Positions 25,440 through 34,537 of a stretch of 64,000 bases of DNA are shown piece by piece. Position 1 is the first letter of the stretch. Each line of letters opens with the position of its first letter. The position numbers were made by a program, and so were the translations under genes. The DNA is from Psychrobacillus sp042944905 (GTDB lineage: Bacteria > Bacillota > Bacilli > Bacillales_A > Planococcaceae): the NCBI RefSeq assembly GCF_042944905.1, contig NZ_CP168496.1, forward strand, positions 186,001-250,000, read 5' to 3'. Below the pieces are notes generated by a model. That model was not told where the DNA came from. It did no database searches and saw nothing but the letters and a program-made list of their open reading frames with translations.

Positions 25440-26078
25440 TTACACAATTTCCGCTTTAGGTTGTGCATTTTTTTCTAACATTTCTAAACGTTGTTCCATA
25501 GAAGTGACTTCATGTTCTTTTTCTATCTTTGTTCCAAGGCGTTCAATGTATTGTTCCATCTCTTGGAAAGTTCCGAAACTCTTTTCTTTTTGTTCTGGTT
25601 GTAGAATACGATCCATTTGGTGATGAGCACGTGTAACGTTTTCTTTGCCCATTAATTGCAATTGACGAACTTTCATATCTTTAATTTTATGTTTCATCTC
25701 TTCGTATTTACGCTCTAGACCGAATAATTCTTCAGTTGTTTGCAAAATGCTATTTTGTAAAACAGAAGTTCTTTCGCTGTAAGCATCCACTTCTGCTTGG
25801 GCAAATGCCATTAAATCTTCTTCGCCACTAACTGTTGCAAGCTCTACTTGAGTTTTGCGCTTTTCAACCATTAGTAGTGTCTCTCCAAGTTCTTTTTCAA
25901 GCGCTTGTTTTAATTTTCCTTGGCGTTCTAACCATTTACCAGTTTGTTCTGTTTGTTTCTCCGCTTCACGAATGTATTGATTGAGCATCGCGATTGGATT
26001 TTTCTCTTCTTTCTTATCAAACAGTTTGTGTAAGTCTGCCTCTACTGAATATTTTAGTCTTTTAAAAAGTGATGTCAT
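25440..26078 (-). CDS. liaH: LiaH, PspA/IM30-family membrane-protecting protein
   Basis: 212 residues from the ATG at 26078 (AAGGAGG upstream). Almost entirely coiled-coil helix, beginning LFKRLKYSVEADLHKLFDKKE, with HHQMDRILQ and FGTFQEMEQYIERLGTKIE toward the end. PspA/LiaH proteins form large oligomers that bind and protect the stressed cytoplasmic membrane. It is preceded by liaI with a 13-bp gap. Confidence 0.93.
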   Translation of the reverse strand: MTSLFKRLKYSVEADLHKLFDKKEEKNPIAMLNQYIREAEKQTEQTGKWLERQGKLKQALEKELGETLLMVEKRKTQVELATVSGEEDLMAFAQAEVDAYSERTSVLQNSILQTTEELFGLERKYEEMKHKIKDMKVRQLQLMGKENVTRAHHQMDRILQPEQKEKSFGTFQEMEQYIERLGTKIEKEHEVTSMEQRLEMLEKNAQPKAEIV

Positions 26079-26091
26079 TTTATTTTCCTCC

Positions 26092-26445
26092 TTATTTTGA
26101 AAGTTCATTCCATTGTTTTTCGAAATTTACAAATGGGTCATCCGATTTTACGGTTGATTTAGTAAAACAAAATGATTGTTTATTCCACTTCTTAACTACA
26201 TATAACACTACTACGATTGCTAAAATTCCGAAGAAACCAGGTACGTTTGCAACCGCTGAAAATAGTCCGATGATTCCTGCAGTTGCCCAAAATATTTTCA
26301 AAAACGTAGAATCGCTTTTCAAGTAAAAATGTACCCCCGCAAAAACAACAAATGCTGATATTGCAAGACCTATTAAAGAACCTAAGCTAGCTAATGCAAC
26401 TATTCCTGCGATTATACCGAGTGCCAATAAGCCAAATTTTTTCAT
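26092..26445 (-). CDS. liaI: LiaI-like membrane anchor
   Basis: 117 residues from the ATG at 26445 (GGGAGGAAT upstream). Four hydrophobic segments packed with glycine, then a basic stretch and a C-terminal acidic motif (DDPFVNFEKQWNELSK) like the tail of B. subtilis LiaI, the membrane anchor of LiaH. First gene of the lia cluster; the liaG gene of B. subtilis is absent. Confidence 0.85.
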   Translation of the reverse strand: MKKFGLLALGIIAGIVALASLGSLIGLAISAFVVFAGVHFYLKSDSTFLKIFWATAGIIGLFSAVANVPGFFGILAIVVVLYVVKKWNKQSFCFTKSTVKSDDPFVNFEKQWNELSK

Positions 26446-26606
26446 ATGATTATTCCTCCCTTCGTTTGTATACATAGCTTATCAATTTCACCAGCTTATC
26501 CAAACGGGCTAGAACATGATTTTCATATCGGTCTTGAGGCTTAGGGGAGAGTAGTCCTATAAAATCTGCTATACTAAATGAAAAATACAAATACTGGGGA
26601 ACTGAA

Positions 26607-27695
26607 ATGAAAAGAATTGGTGCTGCTACATTAGTAATCATCTTATATTCGGCAATTGTCTTTTACTTTGGGTGGACAGTAGTCACCTGGCTTGAAGTAT
26701 TCTTTCCTATAAACTACTGGCTTTTTGGAATTGTCTGGGCGCTTATCGCATATGGATTTATCATTGGAAGAATCAATCATAGTTTGCGGTTATTTAGTAT
26801 TGCGGGATCTTACTGGATGATTATTATGGAATATGGGGTGCTTCTTTTTCCAATTGCCACATTAATAACGTGGATTTTCCCAAGTCAATTAAAAATAGTA
26901 GGTTGGATTGTTTTCCTTTTATTTGCATGGATTTTGGTAAAAGGCACGTATAATGCGTATACGCCAATAGTTCGCGAACTTTCTATTAAAATGCCTAAAC
27001 AGAATTCCAATCTTACAGAAGTAAAAGTAGTTGTTGCATCTGATTTTCACTTGGGTTTATTATCCAATAAAACGCATTTAAAAAGATTTGTGAAAAAAGC
27101 AAACGAAGCACAACCAGATTTAATATTACTCGTTGGGGATTTAGTGGATGACGATCCAATTTGGTTCGTGAAAAATGGCATGTCCGAAGTGATGAAGCAA
27201 CTAACTTCCACGTATGGTGTATATGGGGTACTCGGAAATCATGAATACTACGGCAAAAAAATTCCGCTTTTAGTAGAAGAGATGGAAGCATCGAATGTCC
27301 ACATGTTATTAGATGAAACTATTTTGTTAGCAGATTCGTTTTATTTAACTGGCAGGGAAGACTTGACGAATAAAGAAAGAAAGCAGCTTTCCGATTTAGC
27401 ACCAGATCAACGTAACCTTCCATGGTTTGTTATGGATCATACGCCTTCAAATTTATTGATTCCCGAAAAAGAGGGAGTAGATTTTCACGTGTCTGGTCAT
27501 ACCCATCGAGGACAAATGTGGCCAAATCATTTATTTACAAGGAAATTATTTGAACTCGATTATGGGTATAAACAAAAAGGAAACTTGCATGCAATTGTTT
27601 CCTCTGGATTTGGTTTCTGGGGTCCTCCAATTCGTTTAGGTAGTCAATCGGAACTATGGGCGATACATATTAAGCTAGAGGACGTGAAACTATAA
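26607..27695 (+). CDS. Membrane metallophosphoesterase
   Basis: 362 residues. Four transmembrane helices fill the first 120 residues; the catalytic domain follows with ASDFHLG, LLVGDLVDDD, LGNHEYY and the histidine pair in SGHTHRG, the dimetal calcineurin-like site. The resemblance is to YkuE/YpbG-type phosphoesterases. Head of a three-gene unit with DedA and uppP (the coding regions touch: TAATGG overlap at 27693-27697), suggesting envelope-lipid function. It diverges from liaI across 160 bp. Confidence 0.88.
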   Translation: MKRIGAATLVIILYSAIVFYFGWTVVTWLEVFFPINYWLFGIVWALIAYGFIIGRINHSLRLFSIAGSYWMIIMEYGVLLFPIATLITWIFPSQLKIVGWIVFLLFAWILVKGTYNAYTPIVRELSIKMPKQNSNLTEVKVVVASDFHLGLLSNKTHLKRFVKKANEAQPDLILLVGDLVDDDPIWFVKNGMSEVMKQLTSTYGVYGVLGNHEYYGKKIPLLVEEMEASNVHMLLDETILLADSFYLTGREDLTNKERKQLSDLAPDQRNLPWFVMDHTPSNLLIPEKEGVDFHVSGHTHRGQMWPNHLFTRKLFELDYGYKQKGNLHAIVSSGFGFWGPPIRLGSQSELWAIHIKLEDVKL

Positions 27696-28297
27696 TGGAA
27701 GCATGGATTACGGACTGGCTCAGTCAGTTTGGTTATCTAGGCGTATTTTTGTTAATTTTGATCGAAAATATTTTTCCGCCAATTCCTTCCGAAGTCATTT
27801 TAACACTCGGTGGGTTTATGACGACAACGACAACGATGACTAGGTTAGGAATTGTTATTGCGTCAACTGCTGGTTCGGTCGGAGGAGCCGCTATTTTATA
27901 TTGGATTGGTACATTATTAGATGTAAATCGTTTGGAGAAAATTGTGCAGAAGTACGGTAAGTTGTTGCGACTAACGACTAAAGATATTCAAAAAGCCAAT
28001 GTGTGGTTTGATAAGTATGGTGTATGGGCCGTGTTTTTCGGAAGACTAGTTCCACTTGTTAGAAGCCTTATTTCGATTCCTGCGGGGATGTCGAAGATGA
28101 GTTTTGGTTTATTTCTTTTATTCACGACATTAGGGACGTTGATCTGGAATACGGTGTTAGTTTCGGTAGGAGCAGCGGTCGGTGAAAATTGGGATGAAAT
28201 TGTAAGGTATATGGATATATACTCCAATGTAGTGTATATTATTTTAGCGATTATTGGTATTATATTTTTAGTTTGGTATTTCAAAAAACGTAACTAA
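27695..28297 (+). CDS. DedA-family membrane protein
   Basis: 200 residues; opens WITDWLSQFGYLGVFLLILIEN with FPPIPSE, then FFGRLVPLVRSLISIPAG, the DedA signature. Recent work links DedA proteins to recycling of undecaprenyl phosphate and phospholipid flipping; here it sits between a phosphoesterase and undecaprenyl-diphosphatase, in agreement. The start overlaps the upstream stop. Confidence 0.93.
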   Translation: MEAWITDWLSQFGYLGVFLLILIENIFPPIPSEVILTLGGFMTTTTTMTRLGIVIASTAGSVGGAAILYWIGTLLDVNRLEKIVQKYGKLLRLTTKDIQKANVWFDKYGVWAVFFGRLVPLVRSLISIPAGMSKMSFGLFLLFTTLGTLIWNTVLVSVGAAVGENWDEIVRYMDIYSNVVYIILAIIGIIFLVWYFKKRN

Positions 28298-28306
28298 GGA
28301 GATCTT

Positions 28307-29134
28307 ATGGAATTTTTAGAGTTAATAAAGGCATTAATATTAGGTTTTGTAGAAGGTATGACAGAGTTTGCTCCCGTTTCTTCCACAGGTCATATGATTA
28401 TTGTAGATGATATGTGGCTAAAGACCGAGACCTTTTTAGGGATGTATTCCGCCAATACATTTAAAATTGTCGTACAGTTAGGATCCATTTTGGCAGTAGT
28501 TGTCGTGATGTGGAAACGATTATTTAGTTTAGTAGGCCTATATAAGATAGAGACTGAGCAGTCGAGCAAGCAGTTCAATTTGTTACATGTAATCGTCGGA
28601 ATGCTTCCTGCAGTAATTTTAGGATTTGCTTTTAAAAATTTTATTGATGATTACTTATTTCATGTAGAATATGTAATTATTAGTCTTGTGGCCGGAGCTA
28701 TTTTAATGATTGTTGCGGATAAGTTTGGACCAAAAAAACCGTCTATCGTTAGTTTGGATCAAATTTCGTATGGGCAAGCATTTAAAGTGGGCTTGGTACA
28801 ATGTCTATCTTTATGGCCAGGTTTCTCTCGCTCCGGAGCTACCATTTCTGGTGGTGTACTTTTTGGGATGAGTCATAAAACAGCTGCAGATTTTACGTTC
28901 ATCATGGCAGTTCCAATTATGGCTGGGGCAAGCTTAGTATCTGTGTTGAAAAACTGGGAACAAATTAATATGGATGACATTGGATTTTATGTAGTAGGAT
29001 TTATAAGTGCGTTTATATTCGCCCTTATTTCGATTAAATTTTTCTTAAAACTAATTTCACGCATAAAATTAGTACCATTTGCGATCTACCGTATCGTGTT
29101 GGCGATAGTACTAGCAATCATCGTATATATGTAA
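28307..29134 (+). CDS. uppP: Undecaprenyl-diphosphatase
   Basis: Membrane phosphatase that turns undecaprenyl diphosphate into the carrier monophosphate, and gives some bacitracin tolerance. 275 residues; catalytic motifs EGMTEFAPVSSTGHM at residues 14-28 and GFSRSGATISGG in the second half. ATG follows AAGGAGAT. Together with DedA and next to the lia module, which senses lipid II stress, this is a coherent envelope neighbourhood. Confidence 0.96.
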   Translation: MEFLELIKALILGFVEGMTEFAPVSSTGHMIIVDDMWLKTETFLGMYSANTFKIVVQLGSILAVVVVMWKRLFSLVGLYKIETEQSSKQFNLLHVIVGMLPAVILGFAFKNFIDDYLFHVEYVIISLVAGAILMIVADKFGPKKPSIVSLDQISYGQAFKVGLVQCLSLWPGFSRSGATISGGVLFGMSHKTAADFTFIMAVPIMAGASLVSVLKNWEQINMDDIGFYVVGFISAFIFALISIKFFLKLISRIKLVPFAIYRIVLAIVLAIIVYM

Positions 29135-29142
29135 AAAAAGAG

Positions 29143-29173
29143 TGGGCAGGCATTTTTTTATGCCTGTCTTTTG
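29143..29173 (+). terminator. Terminator after uppP
   Basis: GGCAGGCAT pairs with ATGCCTGTC over a loop of six T, followed by TTTTG. Confidence 0.75.
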
Positions 29174-29261
29174 TATGTGGACTTTGTTCCTATGTACAAC
29201 CATAAACACAATATGTTAGATTATATAAGTAAATTAAACACAATATATAGTATGTGAACGA

Positions 29262-29420
29262 TGATTTGGTACCTTTATGGTTTAAAAGGGAATTCGGTAA
29301 ATAAGCCGAAGCTGTCCCCGCAACTGTGAGTGTGGACGACTGTTGAAATAGCCACTTCGAGCAATCGAGGGAAGGTCGACAGAAGGATGAAACACGAGCC
29401 AGTAGACCTGCCCTTTCATC
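29262..29420 (+). ncRNA. Cobalamin (B12) riboswitch
   Basis: The conserved AAAAGGGAATTCGGT, AAGCCGAAGCTGTCCCCGC, AACTGTGA and GAGCCAGTAGACCTGCC elements appear in order, the standard B12-box layout. Coenzyme B12 binding should reduce expression of the downstream nrdAB genes. About 100 bp further is a terminator (29517-29557). Confidence 0.96.
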
Positions 29421-29516
29421 GATGAAGCAACACTTTCTTCGGGGGTTGAGAGGTGGGGGCGAAGGACTCTCTTTCAATCGATCGATCTGTCTTGTTGTTT
29501 CCTACTTTTTAAATTT

Positions 29517-29557
29517 GAGCGATGACTCAGCCGAAGAGGCTTGGGGTATCGCTTTTT
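29517..29557 (+). terminator. Riboswitch expression-platform terminator
   Basis: GAGCGAT and ATCGCT form the outer stem with an inner AGCC/GGCT arm, followed by six T. Between aptamer and array. Confidence 0.8.
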
Positions 29558-29586
29558 TGTTTTGTATCAATAAAAGATCTTGAGTG

Positions 29587-29885
29587 CCACATAACTAAGG
29601 GTGAATACCGCATAACCAGTTGCGAGTGCCACATAATCAGTTGTGAGTACCACATAACTGTTGGTGAATACCACATAACTGTTGGTGAATACCACATAAC
29701 TAGTTGTGAGTACCACATAACTGGTCGAGCACCACATAACTGGTTGCGAGTACCACATAATCAGTTGTGAGTACCACATAACTGGTCGAGTACCACATAA
29801 CTGGTTGCGAGTGCCACATAACCAGGTGTGAATACCACATAACCAAGGTCGAGTACCACATAACCAAGTATGACCACCACATACA
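29587..29885. repeat. 21-bp array IV (15 units) in the nrd leader
   Basis: CCACATAAC (one CCGCATAAC, one shortened last copy) begins at 29587 and recurs at 21-bp steps to 29877 (15 starts), except two 19-bp steps (29713 to 29732 and 29774 to 29793). Full unit is CCACATAAC plus GAGTA-type spacer. It lies between the B12 terminator and nrdA, so it is part of the long mRNA leader. Long open frames through it on both strands encode seven-residue repeats, a mere consequence of the 21-bp period. Confidence 0.9.
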
Positions 29886-29920
29886 CACCAAACCAACCAA
29901 ATAAACAAGGAGGAGTTTAT

Positions 29921-32146
29921 ATGACAATAATCTCAGATACAACAAAACAAGAGGTATTACATAATCTAACTAAGGAATTTGGGGAAGATAACATAGCGCC
30001 ACTTATCAAATCACATGAAAGATGGATGAAAAAGTTCCCAGAAGGATCTACATCTGCTTGGTCCAAATCGATGTCACTAGAAGCATTAAGCTTTTTAGAT
30101 GAACAAGAAACCTATTGGACATTTGTCGCAGCACGTATTCATGTAGCGGATGTATATGAAAAAGTGGCTCTATATAGAAAAACAACCCCAGACGCAGTTT
30201 ACGGTAAGTTTGCGAGTAATGTCCAAGCATTAGTTGCAAAAGGGCTTTACGACAAACGAATTACCGAAGCATATTCTTTGGAAGAGCTGCAACAATTAGC
30301 GGAAATAATCGTACCTGAGCGAGATTTTTTATTCACCTATATTGGGTTAAAAACATTACTCGATCGTTATGTCGCAAAAGACTTCGATAAATCGATTGTA
30401 GAACTTCCACAAGAACGCTGGCTAATCATTGCGATGACACTTATGAAAGACGAGAAAGAAAATCGTCTTGCGAAAATTAAGGAATCATACTGGGCAATGA
30501 GTAATTTATATATGACAGTTGCAACTCCTACACTTTCAAATGCAGGGAAGCCTCATGGACAGCTATCTAGTTGTTTCATAGACACGGTAGATGACAGCCT
30601 TCAAGGGATTTACGATAGTAATACAGACGTAGCGACACTATCAAAATTCGGAGGGGGCATCGGTATATATATGGGGAAAGTTAGAAGTCGTGGATCGTCT
30701 ATTCGAGGATTCGTTGGCGCTTCAAGCGGCGTACTTCCTTGGATTAAACAATTAAACAATACAGCAGTGAGTGTGGACCAGCTAGGTCAGCGTCAAGGGG
30801 CAATAGCTGTTTATCTGGATGTTTGGCATAAAGATATTTTCACATTTCTAGATTTACGCTTGAATAATGGGGATGAACGTCTTCGTGCGCATGATATCTT
30901 TACAGGTGTATGCTTGCCGGATTTATTTATGGAAAAAGTAGATGCGCGGGAAGAATGGCATTTATTTGATCCACATGAAGTTCGTCAATTAAAAGGCTAT
31001 TCACTTGAGGATTTTTATGATGAAAAGCGTGGAGAAGGCTCCTTCCGAGAAAAGTATGAGGAATGTGCATATGATAGCCGCTTATCTCGTGAAACAGTAC
31101 CGGCAATTGACTTGATGAAACGAATCATGCGTTCTCAACTAGAAACCGGTGTGCCGTATATGTTTTATCGCGACGAAGTAAATCGTAGTAATCCAAACAA
31201 GCATGCAGGTATGGTGTACAGCAGTAATCTGTGTACCGAAATATTTCAAAACCAAAGTGCCACGTCGTTTGAATCGATTCAATTAGAAGACGACGTCATT
31301 GTAACTCGTCGAAAAGCGGGGGATTTTGTTGTTTGTAACTTATCTTCTATTAATCTTGGACGAGCTGTTCCTGCAGATGTGTTAGAGCGTCTAATTAAAG
31401 TTCAAGTGCGCATGCTTGATAATGTGATTGATTTGAATATGATTCCTGTTCCACAAGCGGAACGCACAAACGCTAGATATCGTGGAATTGGCCTAGGCAC
31501 ATTTGGTTGGCATCATTTGCTTGCTCTAAATAGTATTCGCTGGGAATCGGACGAAGCTGTAGAGTTCGCAGATACGTTATATGAAAGAGTCGCCTACTTA
31601 ACAATCCAAGCTTCTGTAGAACTTGCAAAAGAAAAAGGGGCATATCCTTTATTCGAAGGGTCGGATTGGCAAACAGGTGCATATTTTGAAAAACGCCAAT
31701 ACGAAAGTGAAGAATGGAATGAACTGCGTGATAAAGTTGCCGAAAATGGAATTCGTAACGGCTACTTAATGGCGGTAGCGCCAAACTCATCAACTTCAAT
31801 TCTAGCTGGTAGTACGGCGAGTATCGATCCGATATTCCAAAAATCATACTCAGAAGAGAAGAAGGATTACAAAATTCCAGTTACAGTGCCAGATCTTAAT
31901 TCGGAAACGACTTGGTTTTACAAATCAGCATACTTCATTGATCAACACTGGACATTAAAACAAAATGCTGCACGTCAGCGTCATATTGACCAAGGTGTTT
32001 CATTAAACTTATACGTACAAAATACAATCAAAGCTAAGGAATTACTAGATATACACTTGGATGCTTGGAACAGTGGCCTAAAAACGACCTATTACGTTCG
32101 TTCTACTTCGGTTGAATTAGTCGATTGTGATTCTTGTTCAAGCTAA
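29921..32146 (+). CDS. nrdA: Class I ribonucleotide reductase, large subunit
   Basis: Makes deoxyribonucleotides from ribonucleoside diphosphates. 741 residues from the ATG at 29921 (AAGGAGGAG upstream; the frame upstream runs into the array). Active-site cysteine in GQLSSCFIDT, NLCTEI with the catalytic asparagine, cysteine and glutamate, FVVCNLSSINLG, paired tyrosines in TTYYVRST and the C-terminal redox pair CDSC. No ATP-cone is visible at the N-terminus, so overall activity control by ATP/dATP may be absent. B12 riboswitch control implies that a B12-dependent class II enzyme replaces it when cobalamin is available. Confidence 0.93.
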   Translation: MTIISDTTKQEVLHNLTKEFGEDNIAPLIKSHERWMKKFPEGSTSAWSKSMSLEALSFLDEQETYWTFVAARIHVADVYEKVALYRKTTPDAVYGKFASNVQALVAKGLYDKRITEAYSLEELQQLAEIIVPERDFLFTYIGLKTLLDRYVAKDFDKSIVELPQERWLIIAMTLMKDEKENRLAKIKESYWAMSNLYMTVATPTLSNAGKPHGQLSSCFIDTVDDSLQGIYDSNTDVATLSKFGGGIGIYMGKVRSRGSSIRGFVGASSGVLPWIKQLNNTAVSVDQLGQRQGAIAVYLDVWHKDIFTFLDLRLNNGDERLRAHDIFTGVCLPDLFMEKVDAREEWHLFDPHEVRQLKGYSLEDFYDEKRGEGSFREKYEECAYDSRLSRETVPAIDLMKRIMRSQLETGVPYMFYRDEVNRSNPNKHAGMVYSSNLCTEIFQNQSATSFESIQLEDDVIVTRRKAGDFVVCNLSSINLGRAVPADVLERLIKVQVRMLDNVIDLNMIPVPQAERTNARYRGIGLGTFGWHHLLALNSIRWESDEAVEFADTLYERVAYLTIQASVELAKEKGAYPLFEGSDWQTGAYFEKRQYESEEWNELRDKVAENGIRNGYLMAVAPNSSTSILAGSTASIDPIFQKSYSEEKKDYKIPVTVPDLNSETTWFYKSAYFIDQHWTLKQNAARQRHIDQGVSLNLYVQNTIKAKELLDIHLDAWNSGLKTTYYVRSTSVELVDCDSCSS

Positions 32147-32159
32147 GGAGGAAATTTAT

Positions 32160-33197
32160 ATGCAGTTAGAAAAAAGAAAATTAATGGATAAAGAAGCACC
32201 GAACCGTTCAACGGGAATTGTGAACGGTCAAAGTTCGAATATATTAAACTGGGACGATGTGCAATTTAGTTGGGCCTATCCAAAGTATAAAAAAATGCTT
32301 GGAAACTTTTGGACACCATTTGAGATAAATATGAGTAATGACATTAAGCAGTTTTCACAGTTAAATGAAGCAGAGCGGGATGCATTTTTGAAAATAATCG
32401 GGTTGCTTGCCCTATTAGATAGTGTACAGACGGACTTTGCAGGGAAGGTAGCTGACTTTCTGACTGATTCTAGCTTGAACGCATTGATGATCATTTTGGC
32501 ACAGCAAGAAGTTATCCATAACCATTCCTATTCGTATGTGCTTTCTAGCTTAGTTTCGAAAGATGAACAAAACCGTGTGTTTGATTTTTGGCGCACGGAG
32601 CCTGTTTTGCAAAAACGAAATGACTTTGTGTTGAAAGGTTATGAAGAATTTGCGGAGCAGCCAAATGTCGATAGCATGTTGCGCTCGATTGTGTATGATG
32701 TCATTTTAGAAGGACTATTTTTCTATTCTGGATTTGCTTTTTTCTATCACCTTGCAAGACATCAAAAAATGGTAGGAACAAGTACAATGATTAACTATAT
32801 AAATCGAGACGAGCAGTTGCATGTTGATTTATTCGTGAAGATTTACCAAGAGTTATTAGCAGAGTATCCGAAGTTCGATACACCAGAACGTGCAGTTGAG
32901 GTAGAAGCAATATTCCGTGAAGCAGCGCAACTAGAAGTAGACTGGGCGCGTGAAATTATTGGGGAGAAAATAGACGGTCTCGATGTAGAAGATGTCGAAG
33001 CATACATCTACTTTTATGCCAATGTGCGATGCTCTCAGCTTGGCTACGACCGACCGTTCCCTGAGTACCGCAAAAATCCGTTGAAATGGATCAAAGCCTA
33101 CGAGGAAGTAGATTTAGGAAAAACCGACTTTTTTGAACAAAAGTCCCGCCAATACGTCAAAGTGAATGTACAAGATAACGGATTTGATGATCTTTAA
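32160..33197 (+). CDS. nrdB: Class I ribonucleotide reductase, small subunit
   Basis: Diiron protein that stores the tyrosyl radical for nrdA. 345 residues from the ATG at 32160 (AAGGAGG upstream, 13 bases after nrdA). Metal ligands visible: LLDSVQ (Asp), QQEVIHNHSYSY (Glu, His and the radical tyrosine), VILEGLFFYSGF (Glu) and RDEQLHVDL (Glu, His). Tyrosine is retained, so it is a normal radical-type subunit. No nrdI is next to it. Confidence 0.93.
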   Translation: MQLEKRKLMDKEAPNRSTGIVNGQSSNILNWDDVQFSWAYPKYKKMLGNFWTPFEINMSNDIKQFSQLNEAERDAFLKIIGLLALLDSVQTDFAGKVADFLTDSSLNALMIILAQQEVIHNHSYSYVLSSLVSKDEQNRVFDFWRTEPVLQKRNDFVLKGYEEFAEQPNVDSMLRSIVYDVILEGLFFYSGFAFFYHLARHQKMVGTSTMINYINRDEQLHVDLFVKIYQELLAEYPKFDTPERAVEVEAIFREAAQLEVDWAREIIGEKIDGLDVEDVEAYIYFYANVRCSQLGYDRPFPEYRKNPLKWIKAYEEVDLGKTDFFEQKSRQYVKVNVQDNGFDDL

Positions 33198-33246
33198 AAA
33201 TATTTTGTGGGAATAAATGGCTTAGGGAAACGGAATTGGTTACGAG

Positions 33247-33316
33247 AGCAACTACATCGGTAGTAAAAGCAACTAATACTATTGCGGAAGCAACCAATTT
33301 CACTAGGAGAGCAACC
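33247..33316. repeat. 21-bp array V (four units)
   Basis: AGCAAC cores begin at 33247, 33268, 33289 and 33310, each 21 bp apart, just after nrdB. The unit is the reverse complement style of array II (GGTTGCTCTC). Confidence 0.8.
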
Positions 33317-33329
33317 AAATGGAGAACAA

Positions 33330-33408
33330 CCCCTTTTGTCATCAAAAAGGGGCTGTCATATAACAAAAGTTTCGCATCCTTTTATTTATATGAAAGGATG
33401 CTTTTTTA
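33330..33408. terminator. Two hairpins after nrdB
   Basis: CCCCTTTTG pairs with CAAAAAGGGG (33330-33352), then GCATCCTTT pairs with AAAGGATGC (33374-33401) followed by six T. The second is a good terminator for the nrd unit and, read on the other strand, for the VOC gene. Confidence 0.75.
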
Positions 33409-33411
33409 TAA

Positions 33412-33780
33412 TTAAATCCATTCTAATATTTCAATCCGGTTGCCAAACGGATCATGGACATAAATTCTATTTGCTCCGGGTAAATCTGTATCTCCTATGA
33501 AGCTAACTTCATTATTTGTTAAATGCATTTTTAGTGCCTCTAGATTTTCAACTTCAAATGCAGGATGCGCTTTTTTAGCTGGAGCAAATGGTTCTTCAAT
33601 CCCTATATGAATTTGATAATTATTGAATTGAAACCATACGCCACCATTTTTTCTTAACGTCTCTGGCTTTTCTATTTCCTGAAAACCTAATACTTCACCA
33701 AAAAAAATTCTCGCTACTGCCTCTGAACCTTTAGGGGCTGCTAGTTGAATATGGTCAATCGACTTGAATATAAATGACAT
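33412..33780 (-). CDS. VOC (glyoxalase-like) family protein
   Basis: 122 residues with two beta-alpha-beta-beta-beta modules: IDHIQLAAPKG at the N-terminus, GVWFQFNNYQIHIG, and DPFGNRIEILEW at the end. A metal-binding VOC enzyme of unknown substrate; could be a dioxygenase, isomerase or resistance-type protein. Single gene. Confidence 0.85.
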   Translation of the reverse strand: MSFIFKSIDHIQLAAPKGSEAVARIFFGEVLGFQEIEKPETLRKNGGVWFQFNNYQIHIGIEEPFAPAKKAHPAFEVENLEALKMHLTNNEVSFIGDTDLPGANRIYVHDPFGNRIEILEWI

Positions 33781-33887
33781 AGTGAATCCCCCTTTTTGCT
33801 TACTAGATTAAGCTTATCGTAAACAGACCAATTTGAAAATTTAATTGTAATTATCAATTAACATTAGAAATACTTATGAAAAACTAC

Positions 33888-34004
33888 AATCGGTCGAATA
33901 ATCATCAAAATCGGTTGAATAGTTAGCATAATCGGTCGTATCTCCCAAACAATCGGTCGAATACTAAGTATAATCGGTCGAATCCCCAAAATTATCGGTC
34001 GAAA
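33888..34004. repeat. 21-bp array VI (six units)
   Basis: AATCGGTCGAAT-type 12-mers begin at 33888, 33909, 33930, 33951, 33972 and 33993, all exactly 21 bp apart, separated by nine-base variable spacers. It lies upstream of the VOC gene and downstream of the DUF1697 gene. Confidence 0.9.
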
Positions 34005-34036
34005 AAAGGCTTCCGCCATTACTAGGCGGAAACCTT

Positions 34037-34537
34037 TCACATTTTCAGCATTATTTTGTTTACCGTATTCTGGTTTCGAGCAGTAGATGCCATTCCAAGC
34101 TTCTTCTCGAAAAAGTTATTCGTAAACTTGGTCTTGTGATAATTCGTGGATAGATTAATAATGATATTTTTACGATTCCACACAACAAATTCATCATCCA
34201 CTAAGCTATCAAGCGTTGCTAGATGCTCATCCGAAACTTCATTTGTCAAAAACATAATATACACTTGTTCTTTTGGGAAGATTGGATGCTGCTGAATCTC
34301 TTCCAGCTCTTCTCTAGACCGTACGATGACTGGTATGTCGAAACCATACTTTTCACGAAGCACGGTCTCAATCGCGGACACATCATAAACCCCATTATCA
34401 AAAATAACATTCCCGGTCTGAATATATGTCCGCACATTTTCATAGCCCATTTCTTCAAACAGCACCTTCAATGACTTCATATCGACTTTATTTTTTGCGC
34501 CAAGATTAATTCCACGAAGTAAAGCAACAAACGACAT
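34037..34537 (-). CDS. DUF1697-family protein
   Basis: 166 residues from the ATG at 34537, eight bases after AAGGAG. SFVALLRGINLGAKNKVDM, YIQTGNVIF and the C-terminal TARNQNTVNKI are typical of DUF1697, a widespread small protein family of unknown biochemical role. Immediately precedes array VI. Confidence 0.88.
   Translation of the reverse strand: MSFVALLRGINLGAKNKVDMKSLKVLFEEMGYENVRTYIQTGNVIFDNGVYDVSAIETVLREKYGFDIPVIVRSREELEEIQQHPIFPKEQVYIMFLTNEVSDEHLATLDSLVDDEFVVWNRKNIIINLSTNYHKTKFTNNFFEKKLGMASTARNQNTVNKIMLKM

Noticed and set aside
26446..26606. LiaR operator upstream of liaI
   Set aside because: One would be expected there, but I could not identify a convincing inverted repeat by eye, so no site is claimed.
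29522..29945. Long open frames on both strands with seven-residue repeats
   Set aside because: They are produced by the 21-bp period of array IV (21 is a multiple of three), occur on both strands at once, and have no ribosome sites.
9388..34004. Arrays as CRISPR loci
   Set aside because: Units are too short (about 10-12 bp core plus 9 bp), spacers are not unique 30-mers, and no cas genes are present.
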